Shown here piece after piece: positions 51,512-60,053 of a DNA stretch of 64,000 bases. Each line of letters begins with the position of its first letter. Position 1 is the stretch's first letter. The notes beneath the pieces are model-generated. The model saw only the letters and a program-made list of their open reading frames with translations. It was not told where the DNA came from and made no database searches. The position numbers and the translations under genes were made by a program. The DNA comes from Pseudomonas fluorescens (GTDB taxonomy: Bacteria; Pseudomonadota; Gammaproteobacteria; Pseudomonadales; Pseudomonadaceae): assembly GCF_001648775.1 (NCBI RefSeq), contig NZ_LVEJ01000018.1, positions 303,403 through 367,402 of the forward strand, given 5' to 3'.

Positions 51512-52672
51512 ATGGCAACGCTCGAACTTCGCAACGTAAACAAGACCTACGGTGCCGGCCTGCCGGACACCCTGAAGAACATCGAACTGTCGATCAAGGA
51601 CGGTGAGTTCCTGATCCTTGTCGGCCCGTCGGGCTGCGGCAAGTCGACCTTGATGAACTGCATCGCCGGTCTGGAAACCATCACCGGCGGCGCGATCATG
51701 ATCGGTGACCAGGACGTCAGCGGCATGAGCCCGAAGGATCGCGACATCGCCATGGTGTTCCAGTCCTACGCGCTGTACCCGACCATGAGCGTGCGCGAGA
51801 ACATCGAGTTCGGCCTGAAGATTCGCAAGATGGCCCAGTCGGCGATCGACGAAGAAGTCGCGCGCGTGGCCAAGCTGTTGCAGATCGAGCACCTGCTCAA
51901 TCGCAAGCCAGGTCAGCTCTCCGGCGGTCAGCAACAGCGTGTGGCGATGGGCCGTGCACTGGCGCGGCGGCCGAAGATTTATCTGTTCGACGAACCGCTG
52001 TCCAACCTCGATGCCAAGCTGCGCGTCGAGATGCGCACCGAAATGAAACTGATGCACCAGCGCCTGAAAACCACCACGGTCTACGTGACCCACGACCAGA
52101 TCGAAGCGATGACGCTGGGCGACAAGGTTGCGGTGATGAAGGACGGCATCATTCAGCAGTTCGGCACGCCGAAAGACATCTACAACAACCCGGCCAACCT
52201 GTTCGTGGCGAGCTTCATCGGTTCGCCACCGATGAACTTCATTCCGCTGCGTCTGCAACGCAAGGACGGTCGTCTGCTGGCGCTGCTCGACAGCGGTCAG
52301 GCGCGTTGCGAGTTGCCGATGAGCATGCAGGATGCCGGGCTGGAAGATCGCGAAGTGATCCTTGGCCTGCGCCCTGAGCAGATTGTTTTGGCGAACGGCG
52401 AAGGTAACGGCCTGCCGAGCATTCGTGCGGAAGTGCAGGTCACCGAGCCGACCGGTCCGGACACCCTGGTGTTCGTCAACCTCAACGAAACCAAGGTCTG
52501 CTGCCGTCTGGCGCCAGACGTGGCACCGCAGGTGGGCGAGAGCCTGACGTTGCAATTCGATCCGTCGAAAGTGTTGTTGTTCGATGCCAACACCGGCGAG
52601 CGCCTCGGCACTGCCGGTCAACCACAGACCGATGCGCGGTCTGCGAACGTGGCGCAATTCAAAGGCCGCTGA
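51512..52672 (+). CDS. gtsD: Glucose ABC transporter ATPase GtsD
   Basis: MalK-type ATPase, 386 residues: Walker A GPSGCGKST, Q-loop VFQSYALYP, signature LSGGQQQRVAMGRAL, Walker B IYLFDEPLSNLD, H-loop VTHDQ, and the C-terminal TOBE regulatory domain. Last gene of gtsABCD, closed by a compact REP hairpin before oprB. Confidence 0.95.
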   Translation: MATLELRNVNKTYGAGLPDTLKNIELSIKDGEFLILVGPSGCGKSTLMNCIAGLETITGGAIMIGDQDVSGMSPKDRDIAMVFQSYALYPTMSVRENIEFGLKIRKMAQSAIDEEVARVAKLLQIEHLLNRKPGQLSGGQQQRVAMGRALARRPKIYLFDEPLSNLDAKLRVEMRTEMKLMHQRLKTTTVYVTHDQIEAMTLGDKVAVMKDGIIQQFGTPKDIYNNPANLFVASFIGSPPMNFIPLRLQRKDGRLLALLDSGQARCELPMSMQDAGLEDREVILGLRPEQIVLANGEGNGLPSIRAEVQVTEPTGPDTLVFVNLNETKVCCRLAPDVAPQVGESLTLQFDPSKVLLFDANTGERLGTAGQPQTDARSANVAQFKGR

Positions 52673-52680
52673 AGAACAAA

Positions 52681-52708
52681 TGTGGGAGCGAGCCTGCTCG
52701 CTCCCACA
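52681..52708. repeat. Compact solo REP palindrome
   Basis: TGTGGGAGCGAG-CCTG-CTCGCTCCCACA is a perfect 12-bp stem with a four-base loop: the outer halves of a REP doublet joined with the middle lost. It lies between gtsD and oprB and should form a very stable hairpin in the mRNA. Confidence 0.85.
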
Positions 52709-52776
52709 AAGGAGCACGCGCTGGATTGTCTGTAATTCATCGCACTTTATGTAAACCGCGTTAGATAAAAACAGTT

Positions 52777-52788
52777 AATAACAATAAA
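52777..52788 (+). promoter_or_regulatory. Crc/Hfq CA-motif ahead of oprB
   Basis: AATAACAATAAA, four A-R-N triplets, 16 bases ahead of the oprB ATG and just upstream of its GAGG Shine-Dalgarno. Confidence 0.5.
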
Positions 52789-52803
52789 GACGAGGATGTA
52801 GGG

Positions 52804-54153
52804 ATGAAAAAGAAACACGTCAATGCCCGGTTGATCTGCCAAGTGTCAGCTGCGGCGGCATTGGTGCTGGCCGGTAACGCCATGGCGGCGGATGCCTTCA
52901 GCTCCGACTCGAAATGGATGACCGGTGACTGGGGTGGCGAGCGTACCAAGCTGATCGAGCAGGGTATCGACATCAAGGCCGACTACGTTGGGGAAGTCGG
53001 TGGCAACCTGAACGGTGGCTACAACGACGACAAGACCGCGCGTTACGCTGATCAGTTCGGTCTGGGCGTGGCACTCGATCTGCAAAAGCTGTGGGGCTGG
53101 GATAACACCCAGGCGAAGATCCAGCTGACCAACCGTAACGGCTACAACATCTCCAACGACCGCGTTGGCGATCCGCGTGCCGGCACCTTGAGTTCTTCGC
53201 AAGAAGTTTACGGTCGTGGCCACATGGTGCGTCTGACCCAGTTGTGGATTCAGCACCAGTTCTTCGACAACAAACTCGACGTCAAGGCCGGTTACTTCGG
53301 TGAAGGCGAAGACTTCAACACCTTCCCGTGCGACTTCCAGAACCTGGCGTTCTGCGGTTCGCAAGTGGGTAACTGGGCAACCAACATCTGGTACAACTGG
53401 CCAGTCAGCCAGGCCGCGATCCGCGTCAAGTACAACATCAACGACGAGCTCTACGCGCAAATCGGTGCGTACAACCAGAACCCGTCGCAGCTGGAACACG
53501 GCAACGGCTTCAAACTCAGCGGCAGCGGCACCAAAGGTACTGTGTTGCCGGTCGAGCTGGTCTGGTCGCCGAAGGTCAACAGTCTGCCGGGCGAATACCG
53601 CGTCGGTTACTACAAGAGCACCGCTGATGCCAGCGACGTTCGTGAAGACGTCAACGGTTTCGACGCTGCAACCACTGGTGATGCCTACAAGACTCACAGC
53701 AGCAAACACGGCTACTGGTTTGTCGCGCAACAGCAACTCACCAGCCACAACGGTGATGCCTCGCGCGGTCTGAACATCGCCGCCAACGCGACCTTCCACG
53801 ACAAAGACACCAACTTCATCGACAACTACCAGTCGGTGATGTTTGTCTACAAAGGCCCGTTCGACGCGCGTCCGAAGGATGACGTTGGTATTGGCGCGGC
53901 GCGTATCCACGTCAACGATGACGTGAAGAAAAACGCCGAGCTGCTGAATGCATCCAACGGTGTGTCGGACTACGACAATCCAGTGTTCTCGCCGATTCGT
54001 GAAACCGAATACAACTACGAGATCAACTACGGCTTCCACGTCACCAACTGGCTGACCGTACGCCCTAACCTGCAGTACATCACTCACCCGGGTGGTGTGG
54101 ATGAAGTGGACAACGCATTGGTCGCTGGCCTGAAAATTCAGTCTACGTTCTAA
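52804..54153 (+). CDS. oprB: Carbohydrate-selective porin OprB
   Basis: Outer-membrane porin for glucose and related sugars. The 449-residue precursor has a signal peptide ending GNAMA-ADAF, the OprB start SSDSKWMTGDWGGERTKL, a beta-barrel and a C-terminal Phe (KIQSTF). Placed after gtsABCD, possibly read both from that operon and its own promoter. Followed by a strong terminator. Confidence 0.95.
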   Translation: MKKKHVNARLICQVSAAAALVLAGNAMAADAFSSDSKWMTGDWGGERTKLIEQGIDIKADYVGEVGGNLNGGYNDDKTARYADQFGLGVALDLQKLWGWDNTQAKIQLTNRNGYNISNDRVGDPRAGTLSSSQEVYGRGHMVRLTQLWIQHQFFDNKLDVKAGYFGEGEDFNTFPCDFQNLAFCGSQVGNWATNIWYNWPVSQAAIRVKYNINDELYAQIGAYNQNPSQLEHGNGFKLSGSGTKGTVLPVELVWSPKVNSLPGEYRVGYYKSTADASDVREDVNGFDAATTGDAYKTHSSKHGYWFVAQQQLTSHNGDASRGLNIAANATFHDKDTNFIDNYQSVMFVYKGPFDARPKDDVGIGAARIHVNDDVKKNAELLNASNGVSDYDNPVFSPIRETEYNYEINYGFHVTNWLTVRPNLQYITHPGGVDEVDNALVAGLKIQSTF

Positions 54154-54191
54154 CGCGTCTGCGATAAGCTCCTCTCTATGTGCGCATATTT

Positions 54192-54221
54192 GCGGACAGC
54201 CCAGGCTGTCCGCTTTTTTTT
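54192..54221 (+). terminator. Rho-independent terminator of oprB
   Basis: GCGGACAGC pairs with GCTGTCCGC around a CCAG loop and is followed by eight Ts. Confidence 0.93.
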
Positions 54222-54266
54222 GGGGCAAGCGCCGCCCTGTGAAAGTCGAGTTCAGGACCGTGGCAA

Positions 54267-55121
54267 ATGCATGAGCATCCGCTGCAACGCTTCTTCAAAT
54301 CCCTGCGTGAACAACCGGTGTTCGCCTGGGAGCGCTATCAGATGCGCGACGTGTTGGTGATCGATCACCCGCTGTGTCAGGCGGTGTTCAGTCGTCAGGG
54401 CGCCCAGTTGCTGCACTTTCAACCGCGCGGGCAAAAGCCGTGGTTGTGGTGTGCGGCAAAGTGGCCGCATGTCGGTGCGATCCGTGGTGGCGTGCCGGTG
54501 TGCTGGCCGTGGTATGGCCGTCATCCGAGCGAAAACGCGTGGCCGTCGCATGGCTGGGCGCGACTGCTCGACTGGAAGTTGCTCGACAGCAGCAGCGCCG
54601 AAGATGGCGTGCGCCTGCACTGGCAATTGCAACTGTGCGACTGGCAGGTCGACCTGCACGCGCATCTGGGCGAACGCATGGAATTACGCCTGAGCACCGA
54701 GCATCAGGACGACATGCCGTGCCAGTTGAGCCAGGCTTTGCACGCTTACTGGCGTATTGGTGATGTTGCCGAGATAGCGCTGTCTGGGCTCGAAGGGGCG
54801 CAGGGTTATGACCAGTTGAACCGTCAGGTTTGTCAGCAGGAAGGTGAGTTGCGGGTTGATGGCGGCTGTCAGCGAGTGTTCCAGCATGACGGTGAATTGC
54901 AGCTCAAGGATCACGCCTGGCAGCGCGAGTTGTGCATCGATACCGGTGACAGTGCCGACACGGTGGTCTGGCATCCTGGGGCGCGGCCGTTGTTGGGTGT
55001 GAGCTGGGATGAGGTGTTGGAGTTTGTTTGCGTGGAAGCCGCGGCGGGTGGGACTGACAGCTTGCACCTGGCACCGGGGGAGAAGGCGCATTTGAGTTTG
55101 CAGGCGTGGGCGGCGGCTTAG
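54267..55121 (+). CDS. D-hexose-6-phosphate mutarotase
   Basis: Aldose-1-epimerase-like protein (YeaD family), 284 residues, expected to interconvert alpha and beta anomers of glucose-6-phosphate. Family segments include IRGGVPVCWPWYGRHP, PSHGWARLLDWKL and the catalytic-type NPWxxR-like VVWHPGA. It lies between oprB and hexR, fitting a supporting role ahead of Zwf. Confidence 0.9.
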   Translation: MHEHPLQRFFKSLREQPVFAWERYQMRDVLVIDHPLCQAVFSRQGAQLLHFQPRGQKPWLWCAAKWPHVGAIRGGVPVCWPWYGRHPSENAWPSHGWARLLDWKLLDSSSAEDGVRLHWQLQLCDWQVDLHAHLGERMELRLSTEHQDDMPCQLSQALHAYWRIGDVAEIALSGLEGAQGYDQLNRQVCQQEGELRVDGGCQRVFQHDGELQLKDHAWQRELCIDTGDSADTVVWHPGARPLLGVSWDEVLEFVCVEAAAGGTDSLHLAPGEKAHLSLQAWAAA

Positions 55122-55140
55122 TGTGTCAAGTACACCGCTA

Positions 55141-55338
55141 CCCTCACCCTAGCCCTCTCCCAGAGGGAGAGGGGACCGAATGAGGGGTGTTGAAGAATTA
55201 CGCCGACGTGAAAGTGCAGTGCTGAATCCATAATCGACTCTATTTTTCAGGTCGGTGTATAGCGCAAGACACCTCGGTCGGCTCCCTCTCCCTCCGGGAG
55301 AGGGCTGGGCGGGCGGCGTTCCGATGAGGGTTGGCTTT
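55141..55338. repeat. CCCTCACCC-type long inverted repeat
   Basis: Left end CCCTCACCCTAGCCCTCTCC, core with CAGGTCGGTGTA and TCCATAATCGAC, right end CTCCCTCTCCCTCCGGGAGAGGGC then a partly decayed tail. It fills the convergent gap between the mutarotase gene and hexR. Confidence 0.88.
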
Positions 55339-55353
55339 TAAGCTATCAATGAC

Positions 55354-56223
55354 TCAGTTGAACTCGTCACCCACCGGATACCGGCTGGCATTCAGGCTCT
55401 CTTTGATCTTGCGCAGATGCGGCTGGAAATCCACCCCGCGACGCAAGGTCATCCCGGTCGCCAGCACATCCAGTACGGTCAACTGAATGATCCGCGAAGT
55501 CATCGGCATATAAATGTCGGTGTCTTCCGGCAGCGGAATGTTCAGGCTCAAGGTACTCGCCTTGGCCAACGGCGAATTCTCCGCCGTCAGGCCCAGCACC
55601 GAAGCGCCATTCTCGCGAGCAATGCGTGCCACTTCCACCAGCTCACGGGTGCGGCCGGTGTAGGAAATGATCACGAACAGCTCACCGGTGTGTGCCACCG
55701 ACGCAATCATCCGCTGCATCAACACATCGGCATGCGCGGTCACCGCGAGGTTGAAGCGGAAGAACTTGTGCTGTGCATCCAAAGCCACTGGCGCTGAAGC
55801 ACCGAGGCCGAAGAAGTGGATCTGCCGCGCCTGAATCAACAGGTCGACAGCACGGCTGATCAGGTTCGGATCGAGCGCCTGGCAAGCACTGTCCAGCGAG
55901 GCAATGGCGCTGCCGAAAATCTTCTGCGTGTACGCCTCGGGATTGTCGTCGGCCTCGACCGCGCGGCTGACATACGCCGCGCCGCTGGCCAGGCTCTGCG
56001 CCAGTTGCAGCTTGAGTTCGGGGTAGCCGCTGACGCCGAACGAACGGCAGAAACGGTTGACCGTCGGTTCGCTCACCTTTGCTGCCTGGGCGAGGGCAGC
56101 GATGCTGAAGCGGGTGGCCTGCTGCGGGTTGAGCAGGATCACCTCGGCGACTTTGCGTTCGGCCTTGTTCAGGTCTTCAAGGCGACTCTGGATCTGTTCC
56201 AGTAAATTTCGCACGCGGTCCAT
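55354..56223 (-). CDS. hexR: Transcriptional repressor HexR
   Basis: RpiR-family repressor released by KDPG; controls zwf-pgl-eda, edd and gapA. The 289-residue protein has an N-terminal HTH_6 domain (about 1-77, FSIAALAQAAKVSEPTVNRFCRSFG) and a C-terminal SIS sugar-phosphate domain (about 125-260, IHFFGLGASAPVALDAQHKF, FVIISYTGRTRELVE). Divergent from zwf across a 217-base region with a HexR-type site. Confidence 0.96.
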   Translation of the reverse strand: MDRVRNLLEQIQSRLEDLNKAERKVAEVILLNPQQATRFSIAALAQAAKVSEPTVNRFCRSFGVSGYPELKLQLAQSLASGAAYVSRAVEADDNPEAYTQKIFGSAIASLDSACQALDPNLISRAVDLLIQARQIHFFGLGASAPVALDAQHKFFRFNLAVTAHADVLMQRMIASVAHTGELFVIISYTGRTRELVEVARIARENGASVLGLTAENSPLAKASTLSLNIPLPEDTDIYMPMTSRIIQLTVLDVLATGMTLRRGVDFQPHLRKIKESLNASRYPVGDEFN

Positions 56224-56356
56224 ATGGAATTCCTAATTCACCTGCGCAAAGGTGCGCCGGGCTATGCAAATTGGGCCTTTGATATGGCCCGTCACGGTGG
56301 CCTATCCTACTGATGCGTCCGAGCGACCACCACTCGGAATCTGTATTTTGCGAAAA

Positions 56357-56375
56357 TGTTGTGGTTATTACTACA
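56357..56375. promoter_or_regulatory. HexR-type operator between hexR and zwf
   Basis: TGTTGT-N7-ACTACA is an inverted repeat with one mismatch; read against TTGT-N7-ACAA it differs at one position. It has the same geometry as the gapA and edd operators. Confidence 0.65.
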
Positions 56376-56440
56376 TTTTCCCTTGAGTGATGCCTTGAAA
56401 AAAGGTATTTGTAGCTTAACTTGATAAAAGAACAAACATC

Positions 56441-57907
56441 ATGCCTTCGATTACGGTTGAACCGTGCACCTTTGCCTTGTTCGGCGCGCTTGGCGATCTG
56501 GCCCTGCGCAAGCTGTTTCCTGCCCTTTATCACCTCGATGGCGCCGACCTGCTGCACGAGGACACGCGCATCATCGCGCTGGCCCGTGAAGAAGGTTCCG
56601 AGCAGCAGCACATGGCGTTTATCGCCGCCGAACTGCGTCGCTACGTGGGCAAAGAACTGGACGAGGCCGTCGCCGAGCGTTTTCTCGCACGCCTGACCTA
56701 TCTGCACGTCGATTTCCTCAAATCCGAAGATTATGTGGCGCTGGCCGAACTGGCCGGCAGCACGCAACGCATGATTGCCTATTTCGCCACACCGGCCGCG
56801 GTGTACGGCGCGATTTGCGAGAACCTGGCGAAAGTCGGTCTGGCAGAAAACACTCGTGTAGTGCTGGAAAAACCGATCGGCTCCGACCTCGAATCGTCGC
56901 GCAAAGTGAACGACGCCGTGGCGCAGTTCTTCCCGGAGAACCGCACCTACCGCATCGACCACTACCTGGGCAAAGAAACCGTTCAGAACCTGATCGCCCT
57001 GCGTTTCGCCAACAGCCTGTTCGAAACCCAGTGGAACCAGAATTACATCTCCCACGTGGAAATCACCGTGGCCGAGAAGGTCGGTATCGAAGGCCGTTGG
57101 GGCTACTTCGACAAGGCCGGCCAGCTGCGCGACATGATCCAGAATCACCTGTTGCAGTTGCTCTGCCTGATCGCCATGGACCCACCGGCCGACTTGTCCG
57201 CCGATAGCATCCGTGACGAAAAGGTAAAAGTGCTCAAGGCGCTGGCGCCGATCAGTCCGGAAGGCCTGACCACCCAAGTGGTGCGCGGCCAGTACATCGC
57301 CGGCCACAGCGAAGGCAAGTCCGTACCGGGCTACCTCGAAGAACCGAATTCCAACACCCAGAGCGACACCGAAACCTTCGTCGCTTTGCGTGCCGACATC
57401 CGCAACTGGCGCTGGGCCGGCGTGCCGTTCTACCTGCGTACCGGCAAGCGTATGCCGCAAAAGTTGTCGCAGATCGTTATCCACTTCAAGGAACCGTCGC
57501 ACTACATCTTCGCCCCTGAGCAGCGCTTGCAGATCAGCAACAAACTGATCATTCGCCTGCAGCCGGACGAAGGCATTTCCTTGCGTGTGATGACCAAAGA
57601 GCAGGGCCTGGACAAAGGCATGCAACTGCGCAGCGGCCCGCTGCAACTGAATTTCTCCGACACCTGGCGTAGCGCGCGGATCCCCGATGCCTACGAGCGG
57701 TTGTTGCTGGAAGTGATGAACGGCAATCAGAACCTGTTTGTCCGTAAAGATGAAATCGAAGCCGCGTGGAAATGGTGTGACCAACTGATCGCCGGATGGA
57801 AAAAATCCGGTGACGCGCCCAAGCCGTATGCGGCCGGGTCGTGGGGGCCGATGAGCTCCATTGCATTGATCACGCGGGACGGGAGGTCGTGGTATGGCGA
57901 TATCTAA
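56441..57907 (+). CDS. zwf: Glucose-6-phosphate 1-dehydrogenase
   Basis: First enzyme of the Entner-Doudoroff branch, glucose-6-phosphate to 6-phosphogluconolactone. The 488-residue protein begins with the dinucleotide loop FALFGALGDLALRKLFPALY and has the active-site RIDHYLGKETVQNL. First gene of zwf-pgl-eda; overlaps pgl by 14 bases. Confidence 0.98.
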   Translation: MPSITVEPCTFALFGALGDLALRKLFPALYHLDGADLLHEDTRIIALAREEGSEQQHMAFIAAELRRYVGKELDEAVAERFLARLTYLHVDFLKSEDYVALAELAGSTQRMIAYFATPAAVYGAICENLAKVGLAENTRVVLEKPIGSDLESSRKVNDAVAQFFPENRTYRIDHYLGKETVQNLIALRFANSLFETQWNQNYISHVEITVAEKVGIEGRWGYFDKAGQLRDMIQNHLLQLLCLIAMDPPADLSADSIRDEKVKVLKALAPISPEGLTTQVVRGQYIAGHSEGKSVPGYLEEPNSNTQSDTETFVALRADIRNWRWAGVPFYLRTGKRMPQKLSQIVIHFKEPSHYIFAPEQRLQISNKLIIRLQPDEGISLRVMTKEQGLDKGMQLRSGPLQLNFSDTWRSARIPDAYERLLLEVMNGNQNLFVRKDEIEAAWKWCDQLIAGWKKSGDAPKPYAAGSWGPMSSIALITRDGRSWYGDI

Positions 57908-58607
57908 TGTGCAACTGCCGGCGGGCGTAGATGCCCACGAATTCAACAGCCCGGTGTTGTTGGCCGAAGGTCTGGCGCTGAACGTTGCCAAGCAACTGAG
58001 CGAAGCCATTACGGCACGCGGCAACGCGGTGCTGGTGGTGTCGGGCGGTCGTAGCCCGGTGGCGTTTTTCCAGCACTTGGCCAAGCAAGATCTGGACTGG
58101 TCGAAGGTCGTCGTGACCCTCGCCGACGAGCGTTGGGTACCGGTTGAACACGCTGACAGCAATGCCGGCCTGCTCAAGCAATACCTGCTCAAAGGCCCAG
58201 CGGCCAAGGCGCAGTTCCTCAGCCTTTATAGCGCGGCGGCCAACGTCGAGCAGGCGGCCGAACAGGCTGATCGCTTGCTCGCTGAGCTGCCGCCAATTGA
58301 CGTGCTGGTGCTGGGCATGGGCGATGACGGTCACACCGCGTCGCTGTTCCCCGACAGCCCGAATCTCACCGAAGCGCTGCAAGCCGATGGCACTCGCCGT
58401 TGCTGGCCGATGCTGGCGCCGAGCGTGCCGCGTCAGCGCCTGACCATGAGCCGTGCGCTGCTCGCGTCGGCCAAGCACAAGATTCTGTCGATTTCCGGTC
58501 AGTCGAAACTGACCACCCTGAATGCCGCGCTGGCATCCGATGACGTCGCCGCCATGCCGGTGCGCGCGTTTCTGCAACCTACGTTAGAGATTTACTGGTG
58601 CCCATGA
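57894..58607 (+). CDS. pgl: 6-phosphogluconolactonase
   Basis: Hydrolyses 6-phosphogluconolactone. The 237-residue protein has LVVSGGRSP, LADERWVPVEHADSNAGLL and LGMGDDGHTASLFPDS, the lactonase motif with catalytic His. ATG inside the end of zwf behind GGGAGG. Confidence 0.97.
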   Translation: MAISNVQLPAGVDAHEFNSPVLLAEGLALNVAKQLSEAITARGNAVLVVSGGRSPVAFFQHLAKQDLDWSKVVVTLADERWVPVEHADSNAGLLKQYLLKGPAAKAQFLSLYSAAANVEQAAEQADRLLAELPPIDVLVLGMGDDGHTASLFPDSPNLTEALQADGTRRCWPMLAPSVPRQRLTMSRALLASAKHKILSISGQSKLTTLNAALASDDVAAMPVRAFLQPTLEIYWCP

Positions 58608-58624
58608 GCCAAGGAACAGCCGCT

Positions 58625-59290
58625 ATGACAACCCCATCCCCGACCGTTTCCATGGCGGACAAAGTTGCCCTGATCGACAGCCTCTGCGCCAAGGCGCGGA
58701 TCCTGCCGGTGATCACCATCGCCCGCGAACAGGACGTGCTGCCATTGGCCGACGCCCTGGCCGCCGGTGGTCTGACCGCGCTGGAAGTGACCCTGCGTTC
58801 GCAGTTCGGCCTCAAGGCCATCCAGATCCTGCGCGAGCAGCGTCCGGAACTGATGACCGGTGCCGGCACCGTGCTCGATCGCAACATGCTCGCGGCGGCA
58901 GAAGCGGCTGGTTCGCAATTCATCGTCACCCCGGGCATCACCCGTGATTTGCTGGAAGCCAGCGTCGACAGCCCGATTCCGCTGTTGCCGGGCATCAGCA
59001 ACGCCTCCGGCATCATGGAAGGCTACGGTCTGGGTTATCGCCGCTTCAAGCTGTTCCCGGCCGAAGTCAGCGGTGGCGTTGCGGCCATCAAAGCCCTGGG
59101 CGGTCCGTTCGGTGAAGTGAAATTCTGCCCGACTGGCGGCGTCGGCCCGGCCAACATCAAGAGCTACATGGCGCTGAAAAACGTCATGTGCGTGGGCGGT
59201 AGCTGGATGCTCGATCCTGAGTGGATCAAGAACGGCGACTGGGCGCGCATTCAGGAATGCACCGCCGAGGCGTTGGCGCTGCTCGACTGA
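58625..59290 (+). CDS. eda: KDPG aldolase (2-dehydro-3-deoxy-phosphogluconate aldolase)
   Basis: Splits KDPG to pyruvate and glyceraldehyde-3-phosphate. The 221-residue class I aldolase has the N-terminal catalytic Glu/Arg segment ALEVTLRSQFGLKAI, TGAGTVLD and the Schiff-base Lys in RRFKLFPAEVSGG. I start at MTTPSPTVSM because AAGGA lies nine bases upstream; ATG at 58604 is a weaker alternative. Confidence 0.96.
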   Translation: MTTPSPTVSMADKVALIDSLCAKARILPVITIAREQDVLPLADALAAGGLTALEVTLRSQFGLKAIQILREQRPELMTGAGTVLDRNMLAAAEAAGSQFIVTPGITRDLLEASVDSPIPLLPGISNASGIMEGYGLGYRRFKLFPAEVSGGVAAIKALGGPFGEVKFCPTGGVGPANIKSYMALKNVMCVGGSWMLDPEWIKNGDWARIQECTAEALALLD

Positions 59291-59342
59291 TGCCGCCGGA
59301 TTCAATTGTTACCTGACACTTCGTTGTGTGTTCTACGGCTTT

Positions 59343-59375
59343 ACGGTGCGCTTGGTCGGTGCACCGTTTTTTTTT
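59343..59375 (+). terminator. Rho-independent terminator of zwf-pgl-eda
   Basis: ACGGTGC pairs with GCACCGT around an 11-base loop, followed by a run of nine Ts. Confidence 0.88.
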
Positions 59376-59477
59376 GCCTTGAAGAAAGTGCCAGGACATC
59401 ACGCGATACATAGTTACCGCACAGGCGGATTTGTGTGGCGCTAATCTGCGTTCATCTTACGGAAGAGAGAACGCCTC

Positions 59478-60053
59478 ATGGACGACCATCAATCTGTCGC
59501 TTTATCAATCAACGCTCTGTGCTCGCGGCAGTTGCCCGTGGTTGGCAGTTTCGATTGGCACAACAGCAAGGGCAAGGTGCGCAACATCAGTGCGGGCATC
59601 GAAGGTTTGCCTCTTGTATTACGGCTGGCCTTGGTCGATGCCATGACCGGCGAGCCGGTCAGCGGCGCCGTGGTCCGCATCGAGCAGCACATTGGCATCG
59701 ACACACTGTGCGGCAGTCAGTCGACCGACACTAAAGGCATCGTTCGTTTCACCAGTCTTTACCCTGATCGGCAAACTGCCTTTTCGTGCATCGCTCTGAG
59801 CGTCGCCATCGCCAATGACGATCAACAGCCGCAGCTGTACCAGGAGGCCTGGGCAGGACGCCTGCATTTGCCTTGTGTCTGCAATTGCACAGCCGTTGAT
59901 AACGATGCCGTTCGGCTGGTGTTGCGCCCGATCACGGAGGATGGCCCGGAGGACGGCTACTTCGGCAATCTGACGATCGGCGTCGACACCTTTGCACTGT
60001 CATCGCAGATCGGCGTGGCTGGCTACGACAAACATCTGATTACGGTGTTTTAA
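59478..60053 (+). CDS. Unknown protein with intradiol-dioxygenase-like beta-sandwich, ligands missing
   Basis: A 191-residue cytoplasmic-looking protein (no signal peptide). Residues about 48-98 (LRLALVDAMTGEPVSGAVVRI...STDTKGIVRFTSLYPDR) follow the pattern of the intradiol ring-cleavage dioxygenase / transthyretin-like sandwich (D-A-x-T-G-E-P-V-x-G-A-x-V ... T-D-x-x-G-x-x-x-F-T-x-x-Y-P). The Trp-His-Cys-Asp stretch and the His-x-His iron ligands of true enzymes are absent. It also has a CVCNC cluster near residue 134. A GGAAGAGAG ribosome site precedes the ATG. Its stop codon overlaps that of the convergent aminotransferase gene. Function unknown. Confidence 0.7.
   Translation: MDDHQSVALSINALCSRQLPVVGSFDWHNSKGKVRNISAGIEGLPLVLRLALVDAMTGEPVSGAVVRIEQHIGIDTLCGSQSTDTKGIVRFTSLYPDRQTAFSCIALSVAIANDDQQPQLYQEAWAGRLHLPCVCNCTAVDNDAVRLVLRPITEDGPEDGYFGNLTIGVDTFALSSQIGVAGYDKHLITVF

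Noticed and set aside
56177..58207. A 676-codon open frame opposite zwf and pgl
   Set aside because: Antisense to two well-identified overlapping genes, no ribosome site or recognisable domain. The 417-codon frame opposite gcsR and the 472-codon frame opposite tolB are rejected for the same reason.
59431..59450. Possible sigma-54 promoter (GTGGCGCTAATCTGCG) ahead of the unknown gene at 59478
   Set aside because: The GG and GC are separated by nine bases, not the required ten.
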